NCBI RefSeq assembly: GCF_014839805.1
Contig: NC_051142.1
Location: forward strand, 14,664,589-14,728,588
Origin: Manduca sexta
Taxonomy: Eukaryota; Arthropoda; Insecta; Lepidoptera; Sphingidae
Direction: 5' to 3'
Length of the DNA: 64,000 nt
Shown here piece by piece: positions 21,518 to 33,892 of the stretch (its first letter is position 1; each line of letters begins with the position of its first letter). The translations under genes were made by a program, and so were the position numbers. The notes below the pieces were generated by a model that saw only the letters and a list, made by a program, of their open reading frames with translations, ran no database searches and was not told where the DNA came from.

Positions 21518-22139
21518 GGCCTGTTAATTCATAATTTGCACGGAGTATTTGATTAATTTTTCTTAGATGAGTTTCTTTGTGGAAGTTTTAAGACAGCTGG
21601 TGGTCTAATAATTAAGACCTGTTAAGTTTGAAAATTGTTTTACTTCGTGAATTTTGGATTACTAATTTCAAAGCTGGTATAAAAATATATTGAAAGGTGT
21701 GTCTTATCGCGATAAAATGTTTTTTTTTATGAAATTGATAGATAAGTACCTACACACGCTCATTTTTGAGGTCACCTAGACCCTTACTATTGTTATCTTA
21801 TAAACTGTTGATATAACTTTTAAATTCACTCTTTTATTTCCAAATAATGAGGTGGAAAAAGAATAAAAGCATTAATTAATTAAATCTCAGGTTCAAACTT
21901 GTCCTCAAAAAGTTTCCTAATTTTATTTTCTAACATCTCATCTCTTATCTCGACTACTTGCTACAATAAATTAAAACTGTGTAGCTAATAATGTATTATC
22001 ATAATAAAGGGTCAAAGCAAATACATTTTAATAAAATCTTTCGAGACATGTGCATAATTAATGGTCCCTGGGATGACATTACAACAATTCACATTTAGCA
22101 CTTTGTTCCACTGCGGCGCTATAGCGGGGCTATAAAATT
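21518..22139. other. Unassigned AT-rich spacer
   Basis: Nothing recognised; small GC islet at 22110-22130. Confidence 0.5.
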
Positions 22140-22290
22140 AACCTTATTGAATCGGCAGGAATACTTAAAAAGATTGATGAAGGCGGAGGAAGCGAGAGAA
22201 GTATGCCAAAATCGTGCAAAGTGGCAATCCATAGTCTCTGCCAACCCCTATGGGATAGAGACATGATACTATGTATGTGATATTAGTTCA
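22140..22290 (+). mobile_element. RTE-like LINE 3' end
   Basis: The translation gives EEAREVCQNRAKWQSIVSAN then PYGIET and stop, followed by an ATGTATGTG tail: the end of an RTE-type reverse-transcriptase protein. 5'-truncated. Confidence 0.6.
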
Positions 22291-22482
22291 AAATATATAT
22301 TTTTTTAGACAGGCATGATATTATTTTGCCCTCTTACTCGCCCCTGCAAGTCCTGTAAATTAACTTCAACAGTAGTTTTATGAGACCGAATGAAGCTCGG
22401 CATGTCTCTAGGAACATTAATTTGGTAATATCACAAGTTTCTAACCCGCAACAAATTGCATATTATATTGAGGTAGTTAAAA

Positions 22483-22677
22483 TCTACACTAATTTATAAA
22501 GCTGAAGACATTGTTTGTTTGTTTGAAAGCGTTAATCTCAGGATATACTAAACCGATATTGATATTTTTTTCAGTAATAGGAAGCTACATTACTTGTGAG
22601 TGCTATAGGCTACTTTATATTCGGAGAAAATATTCATCCTGGAAAATCTTTTTCACGAAACCGCAGGCAAAAGTTAA
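22483..22677 (+). mobile_element. Short Helitron (195 bp)
   Basis: 5' TCTACACTAATTTATAAAGC after an A, then TTTGTTTGTTTGAAAGCG, GAGTGCTATAGGCTAC and a degraded 3' end ACCGCAGGCAAAAGTTAAT (hairpin weakened). Internally deleted derivative of the 13105 type. Confidence 0.72.
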
Positions 22678-23704
22678 TACAATATACAACAACAGTAGAC
22701 GTTCGACGTCGACAGTCATCAAACCACACACTTCGCTATATCCAATGCGATGTCTAATAGCCCAACGCATAGCTTTAAGTATAACACTAGGCCGTACCGG
22801 TAGTAATTAGGCGGCACTCGGTGAGGAGAATTTTTAATGACTTAAGGGAAATTTATATACGAAATAATTAATTAAGGAACGATGACACATCCGATGAGGG
22901 TGCCCTTAATTATTTACTACGTCCGGTTGGTTTTAGAATTTTAGTTACGTCTTAGATGCTTTGACCGATGAGGTTTAAAGTGTTCTACTCCTAGCTGATA
23001 AGGTATTATAAATGTATAGTTCTATTATTATGACCTTGACTGAGCGCGTTAAATGTATGACAGACACAGATGGCATGGATTTTTTAACAGGTTCCTGTTG
23101 TTATTGTTTTGGCTGTTATTATTCAGCGAACCCAAAAAAGTGGTACGTAATTTGCTGTTACACTTATCAAAATGCTTTATTTACATTTCGTAAACACAAG
23201 TTAAACAGGAAGACTTAATGCCATGGGAATCATATTGATGGTGTAGAGATGAAGAGAATCAGGTGTAAAGTAATATAATAGTATAACATAATATATTTTT
23301 TTGTAAACCACAAAATTAATCAGTATTTATTCTAGAAATGTTTTCATTTACGAAAACGAAAGTGTTTATTCAAAACTTTATTAAATAAGCAAAACTACGA
23401 TCGGTTTTTGAAATCCGCTTACCATTGCGGGTTTCAAACAAAACATCATTTTGTTGTTTAAAAAACAATGTTTTCATGTTTACCCTTTGAGATATAAAGG
23501 TAAATACGTCGAATAAATAATGAACAAATAAACTGATTTTGTGTATTTTGTTATCTATTAAATGACGTGTTGTTTCGATGGAAGACATGAAAAACGGCTT
23601 CCCATAAATACTACACTTCACATTGCTTGTCTTAGTAACCAAACTGGTTAAGTTAATAAATATCCTACTTTTAGCTATCCAATATTGCCTTTACCTTAAC
23701 ACTC
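22678..23704. other. Unassigned spacer
   Basis: A 68-codon plus frame (23012-23218) contains many Cys and Tyr codons. No family recognised. Confidence 0.45.
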
Positions 23705-23835
23705 ACAAAAGATAATTGTAGCCAGTGTAACTGGAGATAAGCAGTGCAATACCAAACAACTTAGTTCAAGGTATTTGATAGTATTTCTACTGTTTATGGG
23801 CAGTCGTATCGCCTTGCGTCTTACAAAGCATTAAA
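23705..23835 (-). repeat. Family A fragment
   Basis: Minus-strand: TGTAGCCAGTGTAACTGG on the left to TTCTACTGTTTATGGGCAGT on the right, internally deleted. Confidence 0.6.
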
Positions 23836-24819
23836 AAAAACAAACTGACTCATGCTCGTAACCCACTTACTATGTGTACTATGCCAGTATATATAACTCT
23901 CAACATCTCACAAGTTCAAATTGATTTGTCACAAAGCAACATCGCCAAGATTTTCAACGAAAGTGAAATTTGTACTTGAAAACGGATATTACATAAGCAA
24001 AATCGACGTATAACGTGGAGGCGGGTGGACAGTGAACCACTCCGGTCAACAATAAGGCGACGGCGGCGACACGGGCTGAATGTAATGGTCCGGTCGTGCA
24101 GAAGCGATTTCTATGGAGATAGAGCTGCTGGAATTGATTTAGGAATACTCTGATAGTTCATCATTGTGGTTCTAATAGATGAGAGGTCACAGGTATAATG
24201 AATATTCAGGCATAATTTCGAGTGGGACAGGTCAATGTTGTCAAAATACGCATAACCCATTGGTCGATCTAGGCTTTGATTATATGAAACTGTGTCATTC
24301 TGTATAAAAAGTTCCTAGATTGCTTCCTCTTATAGAAAGGGTGTCAGGCAGGCAGATGTAAGACTAAACGTTGCGTCTACCCTACTAGAGCGGGAAATAA
24401 GCAAGCAAAAAATTAATAAGAATTATAATCAAAACGCGAACAATGATTCTAGTTCAACCTCTATCATTAAACATGTTTTAATAATTACAAAAAAACTGTA
24501 AAAGACACAAAATTAAAACCTATTTTACACGAGGTAAAGTCTGATATAGAAAAAAATTCAAAAGGCCTTTTACGTCGACATGAAGCGAGGACGGTAATAG
24601 GCGAATGTAAGAATCTTGACACCGTAACGTTTTAATTAGTAACCTGAGGGACTGTTTATCTTAGCGCACTTTAGATGTATCCTATCCTTTTGGTGCAAAC
24701 ATTTCCTTGAGGCGTTTACCGTCTTTGACTAATTATGTCAGCAGGGCAGATAAGTTTTATCTAAATAGAGGATTGTTTTTACATAATTATTATATGGCAT
24801 AACCTCACGTATGACATAA
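23836..24819. other. Mostly unassigned; GC-rich islet at 24015-24125
   Basis: The islet (GGCGACGGCGGCGACACGG) encodes on the minus strand a 26-codon open end (SSISIEIASARPDHYIQPVS...) up to a TGA, preceded by a weak acceptor. 24335-24415 resembles part of a LINE 3' region. The rest is unassigned. Confidence 0.35.
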
Positions 24820-25064
24820 CTGCCTTGGTGGCATAGTAGTACTGCATGTGCGGTACGGCAGCACTCTGAGGTCCTGGGTTCGAAACCTCCGTCGGGAAAA
24901 ATGATATTTGGGTTTTTCTGCTCAATATCAGCCTAGAGTCTGGAATTTGTGCCCGATATGGCGATAGGCTCGCCCCAATCACATTATGGGACTGAACTCA
25001 CTTGACGAAAAGTGGATGCCCTGTTTGCGCCTCTGCATACCCCTTCGGGAATAAATGCGCGATG
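24820..25064 (+). mobile_element. SINE-2, near full length
   Basis: tRNA-like head (CTGCCTTGGTGGCATAGTAG; box B GGGTTCGAAACC), then TTTGGGTTTTTCTGCTCAAT, CCCGATATGGCGATAGGCTC and the tail CTCTGCATACCCCTTCGGGA. Box B is intact. Shadow frames on the minus strand are not genes. Confidence 0.82.
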
Positions 25065-26264
25065 TGCTATTTTCATGCATGTTCTGAAATGGATAGGCAG
25101 AGGTGATTGCTCCTATAAATGCCACGAAACTTTCGCTACCATAACGCAATCCTAACACGACGTTTTCTTGTTTTGTTCTTGGGCGATGATTGCTTACCAT
25201 GATGTCGTATCTACTCATTTATCAAGCTATAAAAAAATAACATCAGCTGTCAGACGATGAGCAATATTTTTTTTTTATTAAATGTTCACACAAATGGCTG
25301 CAGCACTTAAAATTAACACAGGTTATATCAGCTTACACAAACAAACCAAATGAGCAACATACTCGACGTGAACTCATCTTGTGTTAGTGTGAATGAATAA
25401 AATTTTTAATCGCTCTAAAGCTATAAGCAATACTCAACAATACTCATTCCGTCGGCATTCGATATCCTACTATTCTACATATAAGATATTGTAAAATGAT
25501 CTCAATGCTTGCTATACACAATATATTTTATTTTATTTTTATTTGTTTTTTTTATATATTATTTATTCGGAAAACTTACAGCTGGATACTACAATATTAA
25601 CAAAAAAAAAATATATAAGAACGTCATTTACAAATTTTCACAACTAGAGCAAGATATAAAGATAAGGGTCGGTTAACCTACATAAGAAAAAATATAATTA
25701 AATTACATGTACAAAAAACAATACTGGGGCAGATTCACTACGTTCAATACAAACTAAGCAAAAACATTTTTTGCAAAGTTTTTCTTTATAATAAGAGGGA
25801 CTTTTAAGAAAATATATCGATACTTCCGTCATCAAGACGTTCTCAATATGAAACCCAATCATGCTGTCGATGATTTTAATAAACATCAACGTTTCCCACT
25901 CCAATAACCTAAGGCGTATGCAAATCATATTTGGACCCGTTTCAGCCGTTTCCAGCGTCCAATGGCGCCGTGACAGACGGACAGCTGCTACAATATATAT
26001 GCTAATCGACCCTTCACGTATTGCTACCTACGTATGTGTGATTTTTTGCCCCATTTTTATGTATGACGTTTTAGGTAAAGTGGATTTAAATATTAATTAC
26101 CCGTATATAATAAGCTCTTGCAAGGGGTAGGTAGAGATACAAATATTTTTCCCATATATCGCTTAGGTCATCTACTCCATGATAGAATAGAGCGAGCCTA
26201 AACTATTTTAAACTAAAATTCTTATCTAGGACAATTCCGTTTTTTTTTTTAAATCGTAACATAC
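25065..26264. other. Unassigned AT-rich stretch
   Basis: 25920-25985 (ACCCGTTTCAGCCGTTTCCA) resembles internal Helitron sequence. The rest is AT-rich with poly-T runs and no gene. Confidence 0.4.
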
Positions 26265-26612
26265 ACAATTTGCTGATGGTAGGTCTCTCATATATGAGAG
26301 TTCGCCTGGGTAGGTACCATGTAACCGCAATATCTATTTCTGCCGACAAGCAGCAGTGTGTAGTCACTGTGGTATTCCGGTTTGAAGGACATAGTAGCCA
26401 GTGTAACTACTAGACATAATGAGACTCATGTCTCAGGATGGCGAAAGCAGTGGAATACCAAAAAATACTTACAAAGTAATTTCAAGATATTGTAAATACC
26501 AAACATTACTTTGTAATTCGAGGTGTCGTATGGTGTTTCTACTGTTTATGGGCCATCGTATCACTTACAAACAGGTGAATAGCAAGTTCCGTCTCGTCAT
26601 TCAAAGCAAAAA
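26265..26612 (-). repeat. Family A, full length with insertion
   Basis: Minus-strand copy from GATGGTAGGTCTCTCATATA to CGTCTCGTCATTCAAAGC, with a duplicated AATACCAAA..TACAAAGTAAT segment in the middle. Confidence 0.75.
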
Positions 26613-26949
26613 AAAAAATCGTTAGTTTCCCGACCTGTTTCCAGACCGTATATATTACAGCCGAAGTATGCAAGTACTAATATACCCACTACCCTAGCCT
26701 CTCGCCACCCCCTAAATACATACTTAACACCATAATACTTCTAAAGAGATTTGCGATTTCTCCGCCCATAAAGAAACCTTTAACGCGGCTATAAACTGAC
26801 TGAATTTAATTTAAATTTTATAGCAAAATCCATGCCTACTTCATAATGTATTAATAGTAACATTGTTATGGAAATTATACAATTAAGCTGCAATGAATGT
26901 GTCTTAGTACTTGAAGGGACAGCTGACTATAACTGCATGCTATAGTATT
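26613..26949. other. Unassigned spacer
   Basis: Nothing recognised. Confidence 0.5.
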
Positions 26950-27235
26950 AGTTATCAGTATGAGTACGACTACCGCGCTGAAGTCTTGGGTTCGAAACCC
27001 AGGTTGGGTAAAATAATTGTAACTGGATTTTTCCATCTTAAAAATTACTCACTTGCAGCTCGAAGTCAGGAAGTTGGCAGTGTGATACCTGATCTCTCTC
27101 CGGTCATGTCGGATTGCCGTTTCACCGGACTATGAGTGTGAAGGAACAGATAGTGCACTACACACACCCATACAGCGCACTCTCTTGGGCACTATAATAG
27201 CTGCTGCGTACTGAGCTGACATCCGTTGGCCGAAA
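26950..27235 (+). mobile_element. SINE-3 (tRNA-derived)
   Basis: Head with box B (TGGGTTCGAAACCCAGG), then TACTCACTTGCAGCTCGAAG, GAAGTTGGCAGTGTGATACC and the 3' module GGAACAGATAGTGCACTACA..GGGCACTATAATA, which I recognise as a lepidopteran SINE tail. The head resembles SINE-2 but the body differs. Confidence 0.7.
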
Positions 27236-27413
27236 TACTTATATATAAAGCTGAAGTATTTGTTGGTTTGTTTGAACTCGCTAATCTCAGGAATTAAAGT
27301 GATTTAAGTAATAAGAAGCTACTCTTGAGTGCTATAGGCTACTTTTTGTACATGGAAAAAAATTATCTCAGAAAAAAATTGTGACACTTTCGAAACCACA
27401 GACAAAAAGCTAG
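27236..27413 (+). mobile_element. Short Helitron (about 178 bp)
   Basis: ATAAAGCTGAAGTATTTGTT at the 5' side, GAGTGCTATAGGCTAC inside, and the 3' end GACAAAAAGCTAG then T. It starts exactly where SINE-3 ends. Confidence 0.7.
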
Positions 27414-27439
27414 TAAAAATACACAGATTTTTACTTAGT

Positions 27440-27749
27440 TATCATCATCATCATCATCAGCCCTGTATTATATACTGTCCCACTGTTGGGCACGGGCCTC
27501 CTCTACTCCTTCGAGCGATTAGGCCTTAGTCCACTATGCTGGCTTAGTGCGGATTGGTAGACTTCACACACCCTGAAATTCCTATAGAGATTTTCTCAGG
27601 TATGCAGGTTTACTCACGATGTTTTCCTTCACCGTTAAAGCAAGCGATTATTCATTCTTTTTTTTTTAAAAGTCCGATGTGTGTGCCCTTGGGATTTGAA
27701 CCTGCGGACATTCGTCTCGGCAGTCCGTTCCACACTAGGCTATCGTCGC
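27440..27749 (-). mobile_element. SINE-1 copy 2 with target duplication
   Basis: Minus-strand SINE-1; its (GAT)n-like tail shows as ATCATCATCATCATCATCAG. TTTTTACTTAGT is repeated at 27428-27439 and 27750-27761 (12-bp duplication). Box B is intact. Confidence 0.9.
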
Positions 27750-27761
27750 TTTTTACTTAGT

Positions 27762-28146
27762 AAATAACCCAAAAAACACATTCAATTTATAAAGTTTTTT
27801 TCTATAATAACCCTAAATTCCCCTCCAACTTTCAATACATTAAAACCAGCATTAGAGAGAAGCACAATATTCAAGAAAAAAAATACCATATAATAACTTC
27901 CAAAACTTTTAACACTTGGCAATATAAATGATGTAAAGAACAAAGCCGGTCTGCTAAACCTGAACGTGATTAGAGCAATTAGTTCCGTAGACGTTCGATT
28001 TAGCAAGTTCGCTCGTCCATCATATTAATGACCCGAAGTGGGAACGGATACCGGGTAATATCAATCGATATTCCCAGTCCAGTGGCGATAAAGGAGGTGC
28101 AAATAGCATTAGATTTAATCAGTGCTGTACTAATCGTTATGGACGT
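27762..28146. other. Unassigned spacer
   Basis: Nothing recognised; moderate-GC islet at 27985-28110. Confidence 0.5.
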
Positions 28147-28256
28147 TTAACATATTTTTATTGTTTGAATGAATTGTGCTCAAATTTCTTCTACTGTGTT
28201 AACACATATTTTTATTGTTTAGTTTGATTGTGTTAAAATTTCTTCTATTGTGTTAA
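28147..28256. repeat. Two-copy 53-bp tandem repeat
   Basis: TTAACATATTTTTATTGTTT and the following CAAATTTCTTCTACTGTG are repeated once with substitutions; a third copy is just begun at 28252. Confidence 0.85.
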
Positions 28257-28300
28257 CATTTTGCTTGTGGCTCCATTCGCGTGGAAGTTCTTTCTCGATA

Positions 28301-28465
28301 TCTATATTGTAATATAAAACTGAAATATTTGCCTTTTTGTTTGTTTGAACCGATTTTGATGCTTTTTTAGCTACATTACTCCTGAGTGGTATACTTTGCT
28401 TTTTGTCCCGGGGAAATATTTATCCCGGAAAAAAATAATGCGGGGAAACCGTAGGCAAAAGCTAA
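28301..28465 (+). mobile_element. Short Helitron (165 bp)
   Basis: TCTATATTGTAATATAAAAC after an A; TTTGTTTGTTTGAACC; end GGGGAAACCGTAGGCAAAAG then CTAA, followed by T. CTAA fits the Helitron CTRR terminus. Confidence 0.72.
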
Positions 28466-30224
28466 TATTACATATAGTAATCGAGAAATTTGTGTACGTA
28501 TGTGCAAAATTTTAATAATCATTATTATTTTCACAGTATTTTACTAGTATGATAGTACATGAATAATAATATAACTGATATTAAAAAATGACATTCACGT
28601 ATTCACACTGTAACATTATGCAATAAATATTATTAAAGGAATAACTATTATTATTATTTTAATTGCAATTAACCACTTTACTATATTAGGATAGAAAAAT
28701 GAAAAATAAATTATTCTGCACGAACTAAAACATTACATTTTCCGTTATTTTATACAAATAAAATATTTTATCGATATCAAAGAGAATCAGATGATAATTC
28801 TTTCTTGTAAAGTCCAAAACGGTCCAATTTCTACCCTGAATACATTTGCAAGTATCGCCAAAGATAAGGACGTAACGCAAAAACTTTATGCTGTTTTAAG
28901 CAGACATTGTTACCATAAAAGGTTTTCTTTATTATAAACTCCGAAGATTAACGCAACGACTGCCTCCTTAAAAAAGCCACAGTAGGAAAAAATACCCAAA
29001 CATCTTAAGGAATTTGAAGCAGTACCCAAATTACTGGGACCAGTTTTGTTATCAAAACACAGTCAGATAATTATATGCAATGTCCTATCCTACAATTATT
29101 GCAATAATTTTCTTAACAAGATCGCTTTTTTTATGAACCGGAATTAAAGGGTAAGTAGCTATACTGTTATAAAAAGTTTATATTTAGTGGACCGTGTTTT
29201 AAAATTACTCCGGTTTTAGTTTCATTGAATTGTCTGTTTCATGTTTCAGGTAATGCTAATGCGGTAAGATCTCCATAGAGGATAATCTTATAACTTTGTA
29301 GTATTGTTAAGAAAAAAATATTCTTGTGAGGGTATTTGCTATAAAACACAGCGTTTGACAGATCGAGGCTGTTTGTATAACCGTAGTCAATGATAGTTCT
29401 TTTTATTTCAATTAAAATCGCCTCAGTTCCTAACAATATTATATTTTTCGAATCCTCTAGTAGATAACTACATACTAATTAAAAAAATACCATAGCGGAT
29501 ATTTCCAAGTTGCGTGTCGATATCGATGACCATCCAGAAAAATAAGACGGCATACATCTGGCGACCATGACTAGGTAGACATTAAATTCAGAATTTACTT
29601 TCTCACAAGTCCATTGTAGTTTAGTGCAAAATGTTATGTCGGGAATCCACTCACGAATATTTAATCAAATTTCATGCTCCACGTTTGAAACGAAAATTCG
29701 CACACTGCGTAACTTGATATAACATTTAATAATAACGCAATGTCGTATGTTTGTCTGTAAACACAAACTTGTAAATATTATTTAGAGAATCAACAGAGTT
29801 CTAGATTTCTCTATATATAATACAAACAAAGTGTGTTTACATTCATTGTGCCTCAGATACTGTTAATTTGGCTGTTTATTTTGGGTAATTTCTGTGGCTT
29901 TGTTTCGTGTAGGCATTGTAGGATTGACACAACAATTCGAAATGTTAGGCCATTAGATATTCAGCCGACGTAACGAAAAAATGAATAAATATGCCACGTT
30001 TATTTGATAAATATAAAATGAATATTATTTTGTCTTGACTCAACAAAATGATAGCTTTGTGGTAGAGCCATTTAATACTAAAATTTGATGACGTAGGCGT
30101 GCATATATATAATTATATGCACCGTTGTTTTAGTTCTATCGATATTGTTCTATTGTCAAAAGGAAGTGCTCCAAATCCTACCTAGACTCCTTAGGTTGTT
30201 TTTTATTTATACAGACCCTAAAAA
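28466..30224. other. Long AT-rich stretch without recognised repeats
   Basis: At 29230-29262 a strong acceptor (TTGTCTGTTTCATGTTTCAG) is followed 14 bases later by a GTAAGA donor, too short to judge. Nothing else recognised. Confidence 0.45.
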
Positions 30225-30438
30225 GTCACTCCACTCCACCTGATGGTAAGTGGAGTGGAGTCCAATAGTATGTGACGAGAGATAAATTCCCCTCGACAGT
30301 CGACACAACTATACCAGACTGTTGGAACCGGATATACGCAGCCTAATCCCGGAACGCGATACATTTACGTTGGCTACCATGGCGGGTTTTAACATCTTGT
30401 ATACGGTGGTTGCTATCCGGGCGGACCAGCAAAATGTA
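30225..30438 (+). repeat. Family B copy
   Basis: CCACCTGATGGTAAGTGGAG through GGTTGCTATCCGGGCGGAC, lacking the final ATATAAAATATATCC tail. Confidence 0.75.
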
Positions 30439-30544
30439 TGTATTTATTAGATAATTCATAGATTGCAAAAATAATAATATTTCACTTCTTTTTAATTGAA
30501 CTTACATTGCAACTGAAATGGTTTCTGATAAATATCGAATATCT

Positions 30545-30720
30545 AAAGAAACATAATAATAATAATGCATTATGCCTAGCCATCTTCGGTTCAAACTTCG
30601 GGTTACTTCGGAAATTCACTGCCATTGGCTCCCGATAACGGACTTGCGCATGCCGCCAGTGAGAATAGTGAAAATTGAGAGAGTGAAGATAAGGCCTAGC
30701 AAGCGATAAAATACAAGCGT
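30545..30720 (-). mobile_element. Possible LINE or SINE 3' end with (ATT)n tail
   Basis: AATAATAATAATGCATTATG on the left looks like the minus-strand tail of a retroelement. The GC-rich body (CTGCCATTGGCTCCCGATAA) resembles a dispersed lepidopteran repeat, but the family is not established. Confidence 0.35.
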
Positions 30721-30936
30721 GACATTTTATGAATTTGCTACTTTTTGAAAGTTAAACTTCAAACTTCGTTATTTACCTCTGCAAAAGTTCACTTTATACA
30801 TATTTGTTCAAGGAAAAAGCAACAAAATGTACAAAATGATTCCCCAACTTTTCATGTTCATTTTGTAAAGTTAACTTTTTGACGTAATTTATTCTCTTAG
30901 CTGGTAGCAAAACGTTCTGTAGACGATTTGGAGATA

Positions 30937-31350
30937 TACAGGGTCATTTTGACGTCGCTTTACTAAATGAAACCACATACTTGTCTACTTGGAAATAATA
31001 CTTTACAATAAGTTACTTGAGCCTTAGATGAATAATAAAAAAGTTTAAGTTTGGAACAAAATAAATATTAATAAAAAGTTATTTTAATGTTACGCATCCT
31101 AAAGCCAATACTACTACTCTAAGAGAATTCGTTGCAGCAGCAAGATCATACTTTAAGTCAGCAAGACACCCACGCACACGCTATATTCGCATTAAACTAC
31201 AAACTAATCAAAAAATCAGAAAACTAAAACCAGGATTTTTCGTGAAAATATTCGTTATTAATGGATGATATTTGGCACGGCGCGATGTCTGCAAAGGCGA
31301 AGACGAGTATGTGGTTTCATTAAGTAACGCAATGTCAAAATGACTCTGTA
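30937..31350. mobile_element. Mariner-like MITE, 414 bp, long inverted repeats
   Basis: Left TACAGGGTCATTTTGACGTC and right (reverse complement) TACAGAGTCATTTTGACATT begin inverted repeats of about 52 bp with few mismatches. TA flanks each side (30935-30936 and 31351-31352), fitting Tc1/mariner-type TA insertion. No ORF. Confidence 0.75.
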
Positions 31351-31352
31351 TA

Positions 31353-33087
31353 TTTTAGTTGTAGTCCCATATGGCATCGCTAGTTAACGATTTGGTTTGG
31401 GTGCAGAGGAGGAGGAGACTGTAAATTTTAGGCTCCCTTTATTTCCTTTTTTTCGAACACCTTAAATTCTCAGCATCAACGCTCACTGCTCACACTTAAA
31501 AAAACTGCTATGTCCTCCATAGCCTATTAGATTAGAGCCTAGTTGCTTGACTAACCCTAACTTTGACTATGTACAATTATTAAATCTAATCAAATATACA
31601 ATGTATCGGGTACTCTACCACCAGCAGTTACGGTGCTATAACACTAACGAATTCAGATTTCTAAACGAGGACCATCCCATAACCTCCAAAATGAGCAAAC
31701 TCCTTAAATAATACAAGCAACAATATCATTAAATTAGGAAAGTTTCGCTAGTCCATTACGTCCGCGATAAAGCCAATGGTTCGCTGAAAAAAGGTCCTGT
31801 TGAAAGCTTCCCGTCGATTTTCTGAATGACCACCCAGTTTCTTTAGGTATTGTTTTATTTTAGTACTTGGAGTGCGGGGGCGTGGACGAGTGAAATAGTA
31901 GCAGTCTTTATTTTGTTTCAGGAAATCTTGGTGAAATAGCTGGAATATTAAGGACTCCGTGGCGAGTATTTACTGAGTAACGAAACTCATCTGATGTCTG
32001 AGGATGATCAATTGGCATGTGGAACTCTTATAATCGAAGTTAAATTTTTCGTGAGGTACTTTACAATTTTATTTTTTTTTTTACTAAGAGGAAGTCAGTC
32101 CTCTGGCAAAAAAATTGAAACATTTCTTCCTGAATTCAACGGAGCACCGCTGTAGTCTCCAGAAATACAACTAACCAATTACTACCAACAGAGAATCTTG
32201 AATTTCATTGGGACACTGTTCCGTCCCAGTTTCCTTAATGACTTTTATTTGAACAATAACATTTAAAGGTACACTTCAATGAAGAAAACTTGGAGCATAA
32301 TTTGTGGTGAATTAGGAAATATAAGGGTGCTCACACATCGTCTACTTTTAATCGATCTACAAATCGATTTTTATTTTCGAATTCGAATCGAACAATCAGT
32401 AAATATGGATTTTCATAAAATATGTCAGTCTATCTCGTATATAGCACATTAGTCGAGTTCGACGCTGCTTCTTGTAATGAACTACTATAGAGGTTTTTTT
32501 GTGGCATTAACAATGATAACCTCCAAAATATAATCTTACTAACTTTACTGATAGGTACCGGGGTAGGGTCAACATATTTTATGTATATGTTTATATGTAT
32601 TGGACAATTTAGACGCAAATCAGGCATGTATTGAAAAAAATTTGAAAGAAACCATTTGACACGTTTCATTCCACATTTAAACACGTTGTCACGAATATTA
32701 TTCGACCGTCTGCAGCCATCTTACAGCGACCAGTTACGAACAAAATTCATTTTTGTCTCAAATTTCATTACACACTACAAAAACAATTTGAGAGAAATGA
32801 AATTCCCCAGTTAATTCAATGAGCAAAGTTGGATTTTATGTGCTATTTTAAATAAACAAGTAATATTGGGACCAAATTACATTTCTATGAATAAAGTTAA
32901 AATTTGCGTAATAACTCCGTAAATCAATGGAGGTATTACAAAAATATTCGAGCGTGTTTTTTGGATATTAGGAGATATTAATAGACCATAATTAAACCAT
33001 AGTCTTAATTTTTTCGTACGTTATATAAACATATCTAAACGGATTTCTATGTACATTTTAGTATTAGCCGAAACTCATACTATACCT
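31353..33087. other. Unassigned AT-rich stretch
   Basis: Two strong acceptor-like sites (TCTTTATTTTGTTTCAG near 31920; a T-run ending ACTAAG near 32087) are followed by short open frames, without convincing donors or poly(A) signals. Confidence 0.4.
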
Positions 33088-33263
33088 ATAGCTTTTGCTC
33101 ACGGTTCCGCCCGCGTGAATAAGCTTTTCCGAGTTAAAAGTCCAGCTTTATAGTTTTTTGGCATAAACTAGGCTGTAGCTGTTGCTGTAGGGTAATTTGA
33201 ATACCAGAATAATATTTTTCCCGAAAGCGCGATTCACGCGGGCGACGCCGCGAGCACAAGCTA
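33088..33263. mobile_element. Back-to-back Helitron 3' ends
   Basis: The left edge reads as an inverted Helitron 3' terminus (CTATAGCTTTTGCTCACGGT, hairpin CCGCCCGCG). The right edge is a plus-strand 3' terminus (CACGCGGGCGACGCCGCGAG, then CACAAGCTAG and T). Only about 175 bp lie between, with no 5' TC end. Confidence 0.6.
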
Positions 33264-33689
33264 GTTCCCAATAAATTTGTTTCAGTAACGACTTACGAAT
33301 CAAAAGAGTTGCCTATCTGGCCATACCATTACCCATTGTTACCAACTTCCATTACTGCCTTTGTAACTATAAGAGGCTTACCTCGTAAGTTTCACTTCCC
33401 AACTTAATATTAAGATTTTTTTATCGAGCCTCCTTTATGGTAGACAAAAGTTTTTATAATATGATGATGGGTACCATAAACAACTCGAACTTTGATATAA
33501 GTTAGTTCATGTAGGCTCTTTTTTGCTATGTCTTTTTTTATTCACGCGCTGTACACTGATGGAACGTTTCGGCAGTATCATGGGATGCACGTTACCCAAA
33601 CCCTTTGAACCTTGTAAATTTTTGTGTGCGTCCCAGTATATTGTGCGAATAAGTCTTTCTTACTTTCTTTCTGATTCAATGGCAAATGA
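33264..33689. other. Unassigned spacer
   Basis: Nothing recognised. Confidence 0.5.
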
Positions 33690-33892
33690 AAGTAAGCGGA
33701 AAGGGGGTCCAAATATAGTATCGACTGATAAGAAATAATTATCTCCCGACAGTAGACAATTGCCAGTCTGTTTGAAAGCGAATAGACACAGACTGATCCC
33801 GGACCGCGATGTACTTACGTGTAACTACTATGGCGGGTTTTACACCTTGAGTACGTTGATCGCTTTTCAAGCTATCACCAGCACAGCATCAG
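33690..33892 (+). repeat. Family B, diverged
   Basis: AAGTAAGCGGAAAGGGGGTC through GGCGGGTTTTACACCTTGAG to ACCAGCACAGCA. More diverged than other copies. Confidence 0.6.

Noticed and set aside
24015..24160. Minus-strand terminal exon in the GC-rich islet
   Set aside because: The acceptor is weak and no poly(A) signal lies within several hundred bases.
29249..29262. 14-base micro-exon between TTTCAG and GTAAGA
   Set aside because: Too short to test, and no phase partner was identified.
31900..32170. Terminal exons after strong T-rich acceptors near 31920 and 32087
   Set aside because: The open frames are only about 18-25 codons, sometimes two at once, without donors or poly(A) signals. They show how often such signals arise by chance here.
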